This document shows, piece by piece, positions 27,465 through 36,740 of a DNA stretch of 54,301 bases. The number at the start of each line of letters is the position of its first letter. Positions within the stretch are counted from its first letter, which is position 1. Location of the stretch: contig JADLBQ010000075.1 in the NCBI GenBank assembly GCA_020847635.1, positions 1-54,301 on the forward strand. The letters run 5' to 3'. Source of the stretch: Bacteroidia bacterium (GTDB lineage: Bacteria > Bacteroidota > Bacteroidia > AKYH767-A > OLB10). The notes under the pieces are model-generated. The model saw only the letters and a list, made by a program, of their open reading frames with translations. It ran no database searches and had not been told where the DNA came from. The translations under genes were made by a program, and so were the position numbers.

Positions 27465-28757
27465 TTATGCCTGTCTTATTGTAAATTTCAACAGGTCTTT
27501 GCCGATGTCACTCCGAAAATATTTCCCTTCAAAGCTGATAGGTTCAACTCCCTTATAGGCTAACCTGATTGCCTGTTCAAGCTCATTTCCAAAGGCTGTA
27601 ACTGCTAGAACTCTTCCGCCCGAAGTAATACATTGATTATTACTGGAGCGGGTGCCCGCCTGGAATACCAGACAATCCGTTGCTTGGTCTATTCCGGATA
27701 TTTCAAATCCGGTTGAATAGCTGCCCGGGTATCCTTTCGATGCGAGAATAACCGTTACGGCAAACCGGTTGTCAATAACTAGCTTACATTCATTTAATGT
27801 TCCTCCAGCAACTGCCTGAAATAATTCAACTAAATCAGATTTAATCCGGGGGAGGACTGCTTCAGTTTCAGGATCGCCCATGCGGCAATTGTATTCAATA
27901 ACATAGGGATCACCATTTACATTCATCAATCCGAAAAAGAGGAATCCTTTGTAGAGGATTTTTTCTTCTTTTAATCCTTTAACGGTAGGGCTGATAATGC
28001 GTTCCTCCACCTTTTTGAGAAACAAGTTATCAGCAAACGGGACGGGGCTTACTGCTCCCATACCACCGGTATTTAAACCTGTATCGCCATCCCCGATTCT
28101 TTTATAATCTTTGGCAGCAGGCAGAATTTTATAATTCTCACCATCGGTTAACGCAAAAACCGAAAGCTCGATTCCAGGTAAAAATTCTTCAATCACTACT
28201 TGTTGTGAAGCAGACCCAAATTTTCCTGACAGCATTTGCTCCAGTTCTTTTTGAGCTTCATCAAAAGAATCCAATATCAGAACACCTTTCCCGGCTGCCA
28301 ATCCATCTGCTTTTAAAACATAAGGTGGTTTTAGAAATCGAAGGAATTCGATCCCTTCAGACAATGTTTGCCTGGTAAATGTTGCATAGGCCGCAGTTGG
28401 AACTCCATATTTCACCATAAACTGCTTTGCAAAATCTTTACTTCCTTCGAGCGCGGCTCCTTGTTTTGAAGGGCCGATTACCGGAATTTTATTGATTTGA
28501 GGGTCATTCAGAAAGAAATCTGTAATTCCGTTAACCAGGGGGTCTTCCGGGCCGGCAACCACCATCCCGATTTGATTCTTGATTACAATTCTTTTTATTT
28601 CGTCAAAATCTGTCGTCTTGATATTCACATTAGCCCCAAATTGCGCTGTTCCCCCGTTTCCGGGAGCAATGATGAGTTTTGAACAGTGTTTGCTTTGAGC
28701 AAGTTTCCATGCAAATGCATGTTCGCGTCCGCCAGATCCAAGTAGAAGTATGTTCAT
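27465..28757 (-). CDS. purD: Phosphoribosylamine--glycine ligase (GAR synthetase)
   Basis: 430 residues. ATP-grasp enzyme joining glycine to phosphoribosylamine, step 2 of purine synthesis. MNILLLGSGGREHAFAWKLA opens the N domain. GPSKQGAALEGSKDFAKQFM begins the ATP-grasp domain, and VLKADGLAAGKGVLI is its ATP-binding strand. NTGGMGAVSP and EYNCRMGDPETEAVLPRI are the diagnostic active-site blocks. Length and all motifs are normal. No other pur gene is nearby. Confidence 0.97.
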   Translation of the reverse strand: MNILLLGSGGREHAFAWKLAQSKHCSKLIIAPGNGGTAQFGANVNIKTTDFDEIKRIVIKNQIGMVVAGPEDPLVNGITDFFLNDPQINKIPVIGPSKQGAALEGSKDFAKQFMVKYGVPTAAYATFTRQTLSEGIEFLRFLKPPYVLKADGLAAGKGVLILDSFDEAQKELEQMLSGKFGSASQQVVIEEFLPGIELSVFALTDGENYKILPAAKDYKRIGDGDTGLNTGGMGAVSPVPFADNLFLKKVEERIISPTVKGLKEEKILYKGFLFFGLMNVNGDPYVIEYNCRMGDPETEAVLPRIKSDLVELFQAVAGGTLNECKLVIDNRFAVTVILASKGYPGSYSTGFEISGIDQATDCLVFQAGTRSSNNQCITSGGRVLAVTAFGNELEQAIRLAYKGVEPISFEGKYFRSDIGKDLLKFTIRQA

Positions 28758-28816
28758 AAAAATCTTTCCAAACCTAATCTATTTTTCGTTAGGGACAAGA
28801 AGAAAATTCGGTGATC

Positions 28817-30292
28817 TCAGAAAATCACCCGGGCTAACGATTGCTTTTTTCCTGTAATGCAAGGAATGACTGCTTCATTAACAGAAACCTGCCTGCCAAA
28901 TCGTGGCATCAGTAATACCGGAAGCTGAAGCGGAATTGTTTTTGATTCTTCAAACCTGCCTGCCGGATCCATGACTGAATACTGCACTTCGTTTCTTCGT
29001 TTGTTGAATGCATTATAAATCATAACCAGTTCATTGCTGGTACTAAATTGAAGAAATGAAGAGAATATCCCGCCATCATCGGTTGATTCCTGGGTCTTGC
29101 GGATGATGTGAAGCCAGTGAATCTGATCATCAGGATCAATTGAAATACTAACGATATTATTAAACTGATATTCAATCCGTCTCATATAGGATTGAGTGAA
29201 GTAATCGTAATATGAATATTCATAAACATAGAAAGCTTCGGCAATTAATACAATACCTCCGTCATCTCTGAGAATCATTTTCCGAATAGGATAAGTAAAC
29301 AAGCCATCTCCCTGTTTATCGCTGATGGTTACCAGTTTAAACTTATAGCGGTTATCAATCGGCACCAGTCGTTGTTCACTTTGCCCGGGATTGCTAACCG
29401 GAATTGAATGAATAAAAATGGAAGTTCTTGATGCCAGTGAAGGATCAGCCATAAATCCAGCACAGACAAGCCTGTTATGCTGATTGTCAAAAACAATTCC
29501 TGCTCCTGCCGTTTCAATCTGTTCACGTGAAACCACTTTTTCAAAAAGTACTGCTTCACCAGGTTGACTTAAATAAACCTTGTATTCATCCAACCGCTTC
29601 TTGCCTTCACGCACCTGTTGAATAGTCAGCAAGGCCACATCGCCCGAATTGGACAGAATGTAATCTTCAAGCTGAAAATTCTTTTTCCGGCAACTCAGAT
29701 CAAGAACTTTTGAATTCATCTGATTAAAAGTAGAATCAAGCAGCAAATAATGAATCCTGAGCAACTCATCATTTATAAATTCAGGAATCAGAATGGCTGT
29801 CAATTGTTTATTTTCTGAAACTAAAACCCTCAGTTTTTCAGGTGAACCGGTGAGGTTCACATTGCCGGTTAATCTGGATTCTGACTTTCTATTATCATCA
29901 AAATAATGCTGCACATAGATGCTGACCTGGTTACCGGTATTTACTTTCTGCTGAGCAGTACAAACCGCGGTCATTTTGTTCATTGAAAAAAAGACAGCTT
30001 GAACAGAAGCACCCTGAACACCTGCTTCTACATTTTCATACCAGCGCCTATTGAGCTTATCATCAAAAAATGAAATTCTGTATTTACGACTCCTGAATCC
30101 TACCCGGTCCCGGTCGCTGTCAATTGGCAGATTACTCTGAAGAACAAAAATTCCATTTGCTGAATAGCCGGCTACCATGATTTCATCAAATCCAGAGTCA
30201 TCAAAAACAAAAGAAGTCGTTTGAAGAGATTGTGACCATGCATTGAAGATAGCTGAACAACATAAAAAAATCAGAATCTGAAATAGCTTCAC
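28817..30292 (-). CDS. Secreted protein of unknown function
   Basis: 491 residues with a signal peptide (MKLFQILIFLCCSAIFNAWSQ). No T9SS tail, lipobox or transmembrane helix is seen. The body is rich in beta strands of about 12 residues alternating with charged turns, with repeated patterns such as DSTFNQMNSKVLDLS, NRLVCAGFMADPS and GGIVLIAEAFYVYEYSYYDY. These recall the blades of a beta-propeller or a cell-surface protein of the Bacteroidota periplasm. I do not recognise the family. It lies 59 nt upstream of purD on the same strand. Confidence 0.75.
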   Translation of the reverse strand: MKLFQILIFLCCSAIFNAWSQSLQTTSFVFDDSGFDEIMVAGYSANGIFVLQSNLPIDSDRDRVGFRSRKYRISFFDDKLNRRWYENVEAGVQGASVQAVFFSMNKMTAVCTAQQKVNTGNQVSIYVQHYFDDNRKSESRLTGNVNLTGSPEKLRVLVSENKQLTAILIPEFINDELLRIHYLLLDSTFNQMNSKVLDLSCRKKNFQLEDYILSNSGDVALLTIQQVREGKKRLDEYKVYLSQPGEAVLFEKVVSREQIETAGAGIVFDNQHNRLVCAGFMADPSLASRTSIFIHSIPVSNPGQSEQRLVPIDNRYKFKLVTISDKQGDGLFTYPIRKMILRDDGGIVLIAEAFYVYEYSYYDYFTQSYMRRIEYQFNNIVSISIDPDDQIHWLHIIRKTQESTDDGGIFSSFLQFSTSNELVMIYNAFNKRRNEVQYSVMDPAGRFEESKTIPLQLPVLLMPRFGRQVSVNEAVIPCITGKKQSLARVIF

Positions 30293-30821
30293 GCTTCAAA
30301 GAAAAGAGATTTCCGATGAAGTTCTGTTGTATTGATATTTACCAGGCTCCGGATTTGCAGTTCTTCAGTTTCATCCTTAAACTATACCTCTGATAGTAAA
30401 AACCGTACCTGAATTAGGTGGTGCTTGTGGACAGCCGGAATCATTCGAACTTTATGAAATGCTCAGTCCTGATTTTAAGGTTCTTCAACATAAAAACGGG
30501 TGAGTATTCTCAGGATTTTCTCAACAACCAGACCGGTTTAGCATTGAATCATTATCAAAAGTTTTCTGACCGGGTCAGGCTTTGAACCGGATGAGAACTC
30601 ACTAAAAATTTTTGGAGCTACCAGCCTGATTCTTCTTAAAAAAAAGAATCTTTCCCGTTCATACAACTTAAAAATCCAGGAAGAACCTAATCTTAACGGC
30701 ACATGGGTTACGATTGAAAGGAGATTGGCGGCAGTTGTCCGGAATAAGTTACCCATTATTCAACTTCTACAGATTGCAATACAACTGATCAACTTGTTAC
30801 ATTTACCGCCTGCATTGCACT
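30293..30821. other. Gene-free 529 bp interval
   Basis: Divergent region between the unknown secreted protein gene and the amino acid permease gene. It holds a possible permease promoter (TTG 30774-30776, 21-nt spacer, TACATTTA 30798-30805). One 72-codon ORF on the minus strand has no protein-like features. GATTCTT/AAGAATC forms a small hairpin near 30630-30652. Confidence 0.45.
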
Positions 30822-32567
30822 ATGTTGAAATCACTCTTTCGTAAAAAATCCATTCCAGATATTTTAGAACAGGTTGACCTTCCTCATGATGATATTGAAA
30901 GGCCACAGCTTGCACGGAATCTGAATGTCTGGGATCTGACTGCATTCGGAATTGCAGCTATTGTTGGAGCAGGAATTTTCAGTACAATTGGTTCTGCCAG
31001 TGCCGATGGCGGACCGGGCGTTATTTTGCTTTTTATTTTTACAGCTACAGCCTGCAGCTTTGCAGCTTTTGCTTATGCCGAGTTTGCTTCCCGAATTCCG
31101 GTTTCCGGCAGTGCATATACTTACTCCTATGTTGCCTTTGGAGAAATTCTGGCCTGGATTATCGGATGGGCCTTAATTATGGAATACGCGGTTGGCAATG
31201 CAACTGTGTGTGTTTCATGGTCAGACTATTTCACCGGATTACTGGCATCATTAAAAATTGAGCCCTTGGGAATTCAAGGGATTATTATTCCTGCTTGGGC
31301 TGAAATAGATTATGTTTCTGCGCAAACCTATTATAATGAAGCAGCCTTAGCAATGCAGCAAGGCAGTACCCTTCAGGATCTTCCAGTTCACCTGCAAACC
31401 GGCTTTTTAGCCTGGGAGCAGGCTCCATCGCTGCTGGGTCTGAGGCTCATTGCCGACTGGCCTGCGCTATTTATCAATATTGTTATTACTTACCTGGTAT
31501 TTCGTGGCATAAAAGAAAGTAAACGGGCTGCTAATACAATGGTCATTTTAAAACTCATTGTCATTTTTGCAGTAATTGTTGTCGGTGCCTTTTATATTGA
31601 CACTACTAACTGGTCACCTTTCCTGCCAAACGGAATTGGTGGTGTTTTAAAAGGCGTATCAGCTGTATTTTTTGCTTACATTGGTTTTGATGCAATCAGT
31701 ACCACTGCTGAAGAATGTAAAAATCCGGAACGGGATCTGCCCAGGGGTATCCTCAACGCCATTGTGATTTGTACCATTCTCTACATTCTGATTGCACTGG
31801 TACTGACCGGGCTGGTAAGCTATAGCTATCTGAGGGTAGGCGATCCGCTTGCTTTTGTTTTTGGTAAACTGAATATGCATTTCTTTTCAGGAATCATTGC
31901 TATCGGAGCTGTTATTGCTATTACGGGTGTTATTCTGGTTTTCCAGATCGGCCAGCCCCGAATCTGGATGAGCATGAGCCGGGATGGGCTACTTCCAAAA
32001 AAATTTGCTTCTATTCATCCCAAGTATAAGACTCCTTCATTTGCCACTTTCATGACCGGGGTTATTTGCGGATTACCCATTCTTTTTATCCCCAGTGAAA
32101 CGGTTCTTGATTTATGCAGTATGGGAACACTCTTCGCCTTTGTTCTGGTTTGTGGCGGAATACTCCGTCTTCAGAATGACACCTCTTCCCAACAAGGGAA
32201 ATTCAAAACTCCTTATTTGAATGGAAAATACATTCTTCCCTTATTATTTATTGTTTCTGCAACCTTATCAATTATCTATGCAAAAGAATGGACTTCCGGA
32301 TTACTGAAATTCGAAAATTGGGATCAGTTCAGGCATTTAATTCCTATGTGGCTGTTCATTTTTCTCTTTGCAGGAATTTCAGTCAGAGCTTTTTTAAAAA
32401 ATTATTCTGTGATTCCTGCTTTGGGAATGATATTTTGCTTTTATATGATGGCACAAATTGAATGGAAAAGTTGGATTGGTTTTTTAATCTGGCTGGCTGC
32501 TGGATTAATTATTTATTTTGGATTCAGTTACAAGCACAGCAAATTGAATCATCCGAAGAAGGCATAA
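30822..32567 (+). CDS. Amino acid permease (APC superfamily, cationic amino acid transporter-like)
   Basis: 581 residues, about 14 transmembrane helices. NVWDLTAFGIAAIVGAGIFS is the helix 1 signature of the family with the unwound GAGIF segment. YAEFASRIPVSGSAYTYSYV, AVFFAYIGFDAISTTAEECK and NPERDLPRGI are also conserved. This pattern is that of the YfnA/CAT-like transporters. An insert of about 70 residues (IDYVSAQTYYNEAALAMQQG and after) sits in an outside loop. The exact amino acid is not decided by sequence. The closing terminator is bidirectional. Confidence 0.88.
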   Translation: MLKSLFRKKSIPDILEQVDLPHDDIERPQLARNLNVWDLTAFGIAAIVGAGIFSTIGSASADGGPGVILLFIFTATACSFAAFAYAEFASRIPVSGSAYTYSYVAFGEILAWIIGWALIMEYAVGNATVCVSWSDYFTGLLASLKIEPLGIQGIIIPAWAEIDYVSAQTYYNEAALAMQQGSTLQDLPVHLQTGFLAWEQAPSLLGLRLIADWPALFINIVITYLVFRGIKESKRAANTMVILKLIVIFAVIVVGAFYIDTTNWSPFLPNGIGGVLKGVSAVFFAYIGFDAISTTAEECKNPERDLPRGILNAIVICTILYILIALVLTGLVSYSYLRVGDPLAFVFGKLNMHFFSGIIAIGAVIAITGVILVFQIGQPRIWMSMSRDGLLPKKFASIHPKYKTPSFATFMTGVICGLPILFIPSETVLDLCSMGTLFAFVLVCGGILRLQNDTSSQQGKFKTPYLNGKYILPLLFIVSATLSIIYAKEWTSGLLKFENWDQFRHLIPMWLFIFLFAGISVRAFLKNYSVIPALGMIFCFYMMAQIEWKSWIGFLIWLAAGLIIYFGFSYKHSKLNHPKKA

Positions 32568-32568
32568 A

Positions 32569-32598
32569 AAAAACGCTTTCTTAAAAGAAAGCGTTTTT
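32569..32598. terminator. Strong bidirectional terminator
   Basis: A 12-bp perfect stem (32569-32580 with 32587-32598, loop TTAAAA) with A-run and T-run on either side. It serves the permease gene and the convergent T9SS gene. Confidence 0.85.
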
Positions 32599-32618
32599 CC
32601 CTGTTAATTAACTCTTAC

Positions 32619-33569
32619 TTACCGGATAACTACCTTTTGATTTATTTTCTTACCGGCTGAAGAAAGCGTTACTAAATAAACTCCGCTTGTCCAGCCTGAT
32701 ACATCAACCTGGTGATTAAAAATTGCACCGCTTTCAAGTGCTGAATAAACAACCTGGCCTAAGGTATTGGTTACTTCAATAGTGATGTCCGATTCAGCTC
32801 CGCTGACCTTAATTGACATCAAATCAGAAGCCGGATTTGGACTGATTGAAATTCCTGATGCCAGTTGATTTTCATTTACTCCCGTAGTAACAGTTCCGTA
32901 AATTAAAAATGGGAAACCCTGAGGATCTGAAGTTGCTCCATCGAGGACATCTGTCCAAGTTGTTCCGTCAAATTGCAATCCATTACCTGTAGCAGCAACA
33001 CCATTAATAGTAATGGGCGGAGCCCAGGGTCCGGAAGATAAAGAACCACCTGTTTGCCAGTCAAGCCAGTAAGTACCAGAACCTAATGTAAGCTGCCCCA
33101 CTGTTGCTACCCGATTAGCCATTACCGGCCGCTGGATATTCTGCAAATCTGCTTCTTGTGTACGATATATATTTGACCAGTACGAACCATCAAGATCATT
33201 TGCGGTCTGATCTCCTGCAATGATATTTCCACCTGTTGCAGGCGAAGCATCCCAAATTGCCCAACTCAAATCGGTTATTGTTGACGTTGTTGTTGAACCG
33301 GTTTGATAAGCAAAAAAGATTAGTGAATCGATATGCCAGGTTTGACCCGCAGGTATCTCAAAATCATCAGCAATGCGATATCCAGTAGATGTAGCATGGC
33401 CAAATCCAAAGGTAGATAAACCGGTGGCAGTTTCAATGTACGAGGCATCGGCTCCGCCCAAACCTTGTCCCGGGCCATTAACCAGTGGACCATTATCATA
33501 AATCAATTGTGCTGAGGCAAAAAAGGGCAGTATTAAAAGAACTGCAATCTGTGTAATCATTTTTTTCAT
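32619..33569 (-). CDS. Small secreted protein with T9SS sorting domain
   Basis: 316 residues from ATG 33569, which begins the signal peptide MKKMITQIAVLLILPFFASA; an upstream in-frame ATG at 33596 falls inside the promoter. The central 220 residues are a beta-sandwich of the type found in secreted proteins with conserved YRIADDFEIPAGQTWHIDSL and SGTYWLDWQTGGS segments. The C-terminal 75 residues (ISISPNPASDLMSIKVSG to NQKVVIR) are a T9SS type A sorting domain. Function unknown; cell-surface or extracellular location expected. Confidence 0.85.
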   Translation of the reverse strand: MKKMITQIAVLLILPFFASAQLIYDNGPLVNGPGQGLGGADASYIETATGLSTFGFGHATSTGYRIADDFEIPAGQTWHIDSLIFFAYQTGSTTTSTITDLSWAIWDASPATGGNIIAGDQTANDLDGSYWSNIYRTQEADLQNIQRPVMANRVATVGQLTLGSGTYWLDWQTGGSLSSGPWAPPITINGVAATGNGLQFDGTTWTDVLDGATSDPQGFPFLIYGTVTTGVNENQLASGISISPNPASDLMSIKVSGAESDITIEVTNTLGQVVYSALESGAIFNHQVDVSGWTSGVYLVTLSSAGKKINQKVVIR

Positions 33570-33593
33570 AATCTGAGTTTTTTTGAATTTGGG

Positions 33594-33621
33594 CAAATAT
33601 ATTTAAACTTCAAATTTACAA
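33594..33621 (-). promoter_or_regulatory. Promoter of the small T9SS protein gene
   Basis: TTG at 33621-33619, 17-nt spacer, TATATTTG at 33601-33594 on the minus strand. The -7 box is perfect and lies 24 nt before the ATG at 33569. Confidence 0.45.
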
Positions 33622-33911
33622 TATTGTATGTAAAAAATTTATTACTGAACTTATAAACACTTAAGCTTCCTATCTAGGTACAGGCAGTTCAGCAGCAGAG
33701 CCGGAAGTTGACCATATTTATAGAAACGGCAGCTTCATCGGGTCTGGTCCTGTTGGAAATTGTTTTTCATTGTAAGTGCTGATGAAGCTTATTTCAGTTG
33801 ATTGAGTTTCTGTCCTTGAATCACACTGAATTAAAATACTACACTATCCAGATTACCCGCCAGCCGAAGTTTCTCAGGTCAGTGTACTTTTGTCTGAATT
33901 GGAATCAGAAT
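33597..33911. other. Intergenic region upstream of pfkA
   Basis: 315 bp, divergent, carrying parts of both flanking promoters. An ORF start at 33798 in frame with pfkA exists but would begin upstream of the pfkA -7 box. No other coding or structured element is recognised. Confidence 0.45.
33885..33892 (+). promoter_or_regulatory. -7 box of pfkA
   Basis: TACTTTTG, a perfect TAnnTTTG, 19 nt before the preferred ATG at 33912. Confidence 0.45.
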
Positions 33912-34883
33912 ATGATAAAAAAAATAGGAGTTTTTACTTCAGGAGGTGATGCTCCCGGTATGAATGCCTGTATCAGGGCAGTTGTCAGGTGTGCTGCTTC
34001 TCATAAGAAAGAAGTAACAGGCATCCTGCATGGCTTTGACGGAATGATTAAAGGAACTATGATCAAACTGTTCCCGAATGATGTAAGCAATATAATTCAC
34101 CGGGGAGGAACCATTATTAAAACAGCACGCAGTAAAGAGTTTATGACCCATGTCGGAATGCGAAAAGCATATGAAAATCTGAAACGACATCACATTGACG
34201 GACTGGTAGCTATTGGCGGTGAAGGAACGTTTAAAGGATGTAGCGAGTTTAGCCAGAAATACGATTTTCCGTTTATTGGCATTCCCGGAACAATTGATAA
34301 TGATTTGTGTGGAACAGATTATACTTTAGGGTTTGACACTGCCATTAATACAACCCTTGAAGCCATTGATAAAATAAAGGATACAGCTGCATCACATGAC
34401 CGGCTTTTTTTTGTTGAAGTCATGGGGCGGGATACCGGTTACATAGCTTTATGGACAGGTATTGCCAGCGGAGCTGATGAAATTTTATTGCCGGAAACAA
34501 AAACCGATATTCCGGCATTGATTAAGCTGCTTGAGCAACGGCAGAAACAAGGTAAATCAACCATAGTGATTGTTGCAGAAGGCGATGAAGCAGGAGGCGC
34601 CTTAAAAACAGCAGATGAAGTACGTAAAAAACTTCCTGAACTTGATACCCGGGTAACAATCCTTGGACATATTCAACGTGGTGGAAGTCCGACCTGCTTT
34701 GACCGGATAATGGCAACCCGGCTTGGAGTTGCTGCGGTTGAACTATTGATCAGTGGTGAGTCCGGCAAAATGGTTGGTATGATAAATAATCAATTGGCAA
34801 TTACACCCCTTGAAAGTGCTTGTAAAGCACGCTCTCCTTTAGACAAGGAGTTGCTCAGATTTATTAAGATGATGACAAGCTGA
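33912..34883 (+). CDS. pfkA: ATP-dependent 6-phosphofructokinase
   Basis: 323 residues from ATG 33912, the usual bacterial length; the longer reading from 33798 adds 38 residues without family similarity. The enzyme phosphorylates fructose 6-phosphate, the committed step of glycolysis. GGDAPGMN (11-18) binds nucleotide. GGEGT (102-106) has Gly at 105 where PPi-dependent enzymes carry Asp, so ATP is the predicted donor. TIDND (127-131) has the catalytic Asp, MGRDTGYIAL follows, and HIQRGGSPTCFDRIMATRLG closes the active site. Monocistronic, upstream of tRNA-Ser. Confidence 0.95.
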   Translation: MIKKIGVFTSGGDAPGMNACIRAVVRCAASHKKEVTGILHGFDGMIKGTMIKLFPNDVSNIIHRGGTIIKTARSKEFMTHVGMRKAYENLKRHHIDGLVAIGGEGTFKGCSEFSQKYDFPFIGIPGTIDNDLCGTDYTLGFDTAINTTLEAIDKIKDTAASHDRLFFVEVMGRDTGYIALWTGIASGADEILLPETKTDIPALIKLLEQRQKQGKSTIVIVAEGDEAGGALKTADEVRKKLPELDTRVTILGHIQRGGSPTCFDRIMATRLGVAAVELLISGESGKMVGMINNQLAITPLESACKARSPLDKELLRFIKMMTS

Positions 34884-35001
34884 TGAGTTTTGAAGAATTG
34901 TTCAACAGCAGCATATTAAAAGACAGATCTTTCTGTGATACCTGTGCTCTGACTTGTTTAGAAACTTTAACGTCTGATTAAAAAAACGATTTCTAATCCT
35001 G

Positions 35002-35088
35002 CGGAGAGAGAGGGATTCGAACCCCCGTTCCGGTAAACCGGAAAACAGATTTCGAGTCTGCCGCATTCAACCACTCTGCCATCTCTCC
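35002..35088 (-). tRNA. tRNA-Ser(CGA)
   Basis: 87 nt on the minus strand. The acceptor stem GGAGAGA pairs with TCTCTCC. The anticodon arm GCAGA-CTCGAAA-TCTGT gives anticodon CGA (codon UCG). A long variable arm (TTCCGG-TTTA-CCGGAA), required for a serine tRNA, and the T-loop GGTTCGAATCC are present. CCA is not encoded. No other tRNA lies nearby. Confidence 0.95.
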
Positions 35089-35273
35089 GAAAAGTCAACC
35101 TGGTTGCAATCACTGAATCTGCCGGATTGAGTCGGCATTCAGATTACCTGAGAATTAAAGGACGCAAAAATCATTTATTTTTAAATATAAAACCGGATTC
35201 AGCCAAACCATTCTCTTGCAGGTGTTGAAACTTTTCCAACAACCCATAGTAAAACGCATTCAAACCAGCCTGG

Positions 35274-35615
35274 ATGAATACTGATAGCCGCTCTCGGACT
35301 TTAACAGCAAAATGCCAGTACATTTCACTTGATACATACGGTTTTGTGATTGAAAGTGACAACACGTTGTTTGCTACTGAAGCACTCATGGGTATGCCAA
35401 TTATGCTGATTCTGCCATCTATGAAAAAGATTTATCGTAAAATCAGAAGCCTGCAACCGGCTGATCAACCGCTTTTTTACCAGAATATTCGCGTTCAGAT
35501 GAATGGCTTTTCTTCAGTCTGCGATTTTATTTTTTCAAAAGTTGAGAGATCAGAAGGCGAATCCATTGTTTGGTTTATTTATGATAATTCAACGCACTTT
35601 TCACTGAACAGGTAA
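35274..35615 (+). CDS. Small PAS-like protein
   Basis: 113 residues, cytoplasmic by lack of any signal or membrane segment. The pattern of strands and helices (GFVIESDNTLF, then a helix, then LQPADQPLFYQNIRVQMNG, VCDFIFSKV, ESIVWFIYDNS) is that of a lone PAS fold such as precedes histidine kinases in Bacteroidota. Here no output domain is attached. A 72-codon ORF on the opposite strand overlaps its first half and looks like a shadow. It ends 37 nt before the polyprenyl synthase start, so co-transcription is possible. Function is unknown. Confidence 0.6.
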   Translation: MNTDSRSRTLTAKCQYISLDTYGFVIESDNTLFATEALMGMPIMLILPSMKKIYRKIRSLQPADQPLFYQNIRVQMNGFSSVCDFIFSKVERSEGESIVWFIYDNSTHFSLNR

Positions 35616-35652
35616 AATTTATTTCCGGTAATAACCTGACTTTACCGTTTAT

Positions 35653-36663
35653 TTGCAGGCTGCTGCCGTAAGCAGCATTAAAGCCTCAATCTTGAATCTT
35701 AAGGACATCAAGCAGCCGATAGCCAGCGAAATGGCTGAATTTGAAATTCGATTTCGCGATGCCATGCGGAGCAAGGTGCCCATGCTTGACCGCATTATGT
35801 ATTACATCGTAAAAAGGAAGGGAAAACAAATGAGGCCCATGTTTGTTTTTTTAACTGCCGGTGCTTGCAATCAAATTACAGACTCAACCTATATTGGAGC
35901 TTCGCTGATTGAGTTACTTCATACGGCTACTCTGGTTCATGATGATGTTGTAGATGACAGTTTGCAGCGAAGAGGCTTTTTCTCCATTAATGCCTTATGG
36001 AAAAATAAAATTGCAGTTTTAGTAGGCGACTACCTCCTTTCAAGGGGCTTACTGATTGCCATTGAAAAAAAAGAATTCTCCATTCTTGAAATTGTTTCCC
36101 AGGCTGTTCGAATGATGAGTGAAGGTGAGTTATTACAACTTGAAAAAGCCAGAAGACTTGACATTGATGAATCAGTTTATTATGAAGTAATCCGCCAGAA
36201 GACGGCTTCGCTGATTGCATCCTGCTGTGCAGTTGGTGCCTGCAGTGCCGGAGCTGATCAAGATACCACTGCTCAGATGTTTCGGTTTGGCGAGCTTACC
36301 GGGCAGGCCTTTCAGATTAAGGATGACTTGTTTGACTATGAAAAAAATCTTGATACCGGCAAACCTTCGGGTATTGATATTAAAGACAGTAAAATGACTT
36401 TACCGTTGATTCATTCACTGAGTAAAGCATCAAAAAATGATAAACGGCATATCATCAATCTGATAAAAAATCATGGTGATGATAACCGCAAAGTGGCTGA
36501 GGTAATTCAGTTCGTTCACAACTCCGGAGGAATTGAATATGCCATATCAAAAATGATTGAGTTCAGAGACCAGGCCCTCAGCCAGTTGAATGGTTTGCCT
36601 GAGGGAATCTATCTTCAGTCACTTAAAAACCTTGTCAGTTTTACAACCGGCAGAAAGCACTAA
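35653..36663 (+). CDS. Polyprenyl (all-trans) diphosphate synthase
   Basis: About 336 residues. The enzyme elongates isoprenoid diphosphates for the quinone tail. First Asp-rich motif: LVHDDVVDDSLQRRG (about 96-110, DDxxD form). Second: QIKDDLFDYE (about 221-230). KGKQMRPMFVFLTAG gives the IPP-binding Lys and Arg. GDYLLSRGL and the PLIHSL segment also match. There is no ATG between the preceding in-frame stop (35632) and residue 27, and the N-terminal helix NLKDIKQPIASEMAEFE is conserved in the family. A TTG at 35653 or another non-ATG codon is therefore likely. ATG 35731 would remove that helix. Confidence 0.88.
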   Translation: MQAAAVSSIKASILNLKDIKQPIASEMAEFEIRFRDAMRSKVPMLDRIMYYIVKRKGKQMRPMFVFLTAGACNQITDSTYIGASLIELLHTATLVHDDVVDDSLQRRGFFSINALWKNKIAVLVGDYLLSRGLLIAIEKKEFSILEIVSQAVRMMSEGELLQLEKARRLDIDESVYYEVIRQKTASLIASCCAVGACSAGADQDTTAQMFRFGELTGQAFQIKDDLFDYEKNLDTGKPSGIDIKDSKMTLPLIHSLSKASKNDKRHIINLIKNHGDDNRKVAEVIQFVHNSGGIEYAISKMIEFRDQALSQLNGLPEGIYLQSLKNLVSFTTGRKH

Positions 36664-36740
36664 ACCCAGCTTGCATAAGCTAACTCACTACTGACATGAT
36701 TCATTTGCATAACTTCGCACCAATCAGTTTAGAATAGATT

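Noticed and set aside
26190-28757. A dedicated ornithine/proline catabolic cluster around rocD
   Set aside because: purD is the neighbour, pruA is 3.2 kb away on the other strand, and no arginase or PutA gene is present.
30538-30756. 72-codon minus-strand ORF in the gap before the permease gene
   Set aside because: No RBS, promoter box or domain pattern, and basic/aromatic-rich composition typical of noncoding frames.
35171-35389. 72-codon ORF antisense to the PAS-like gene
   Set aside because: The plus-strand frame has a folded-domain pattern and a better position; the antisense frame does not.
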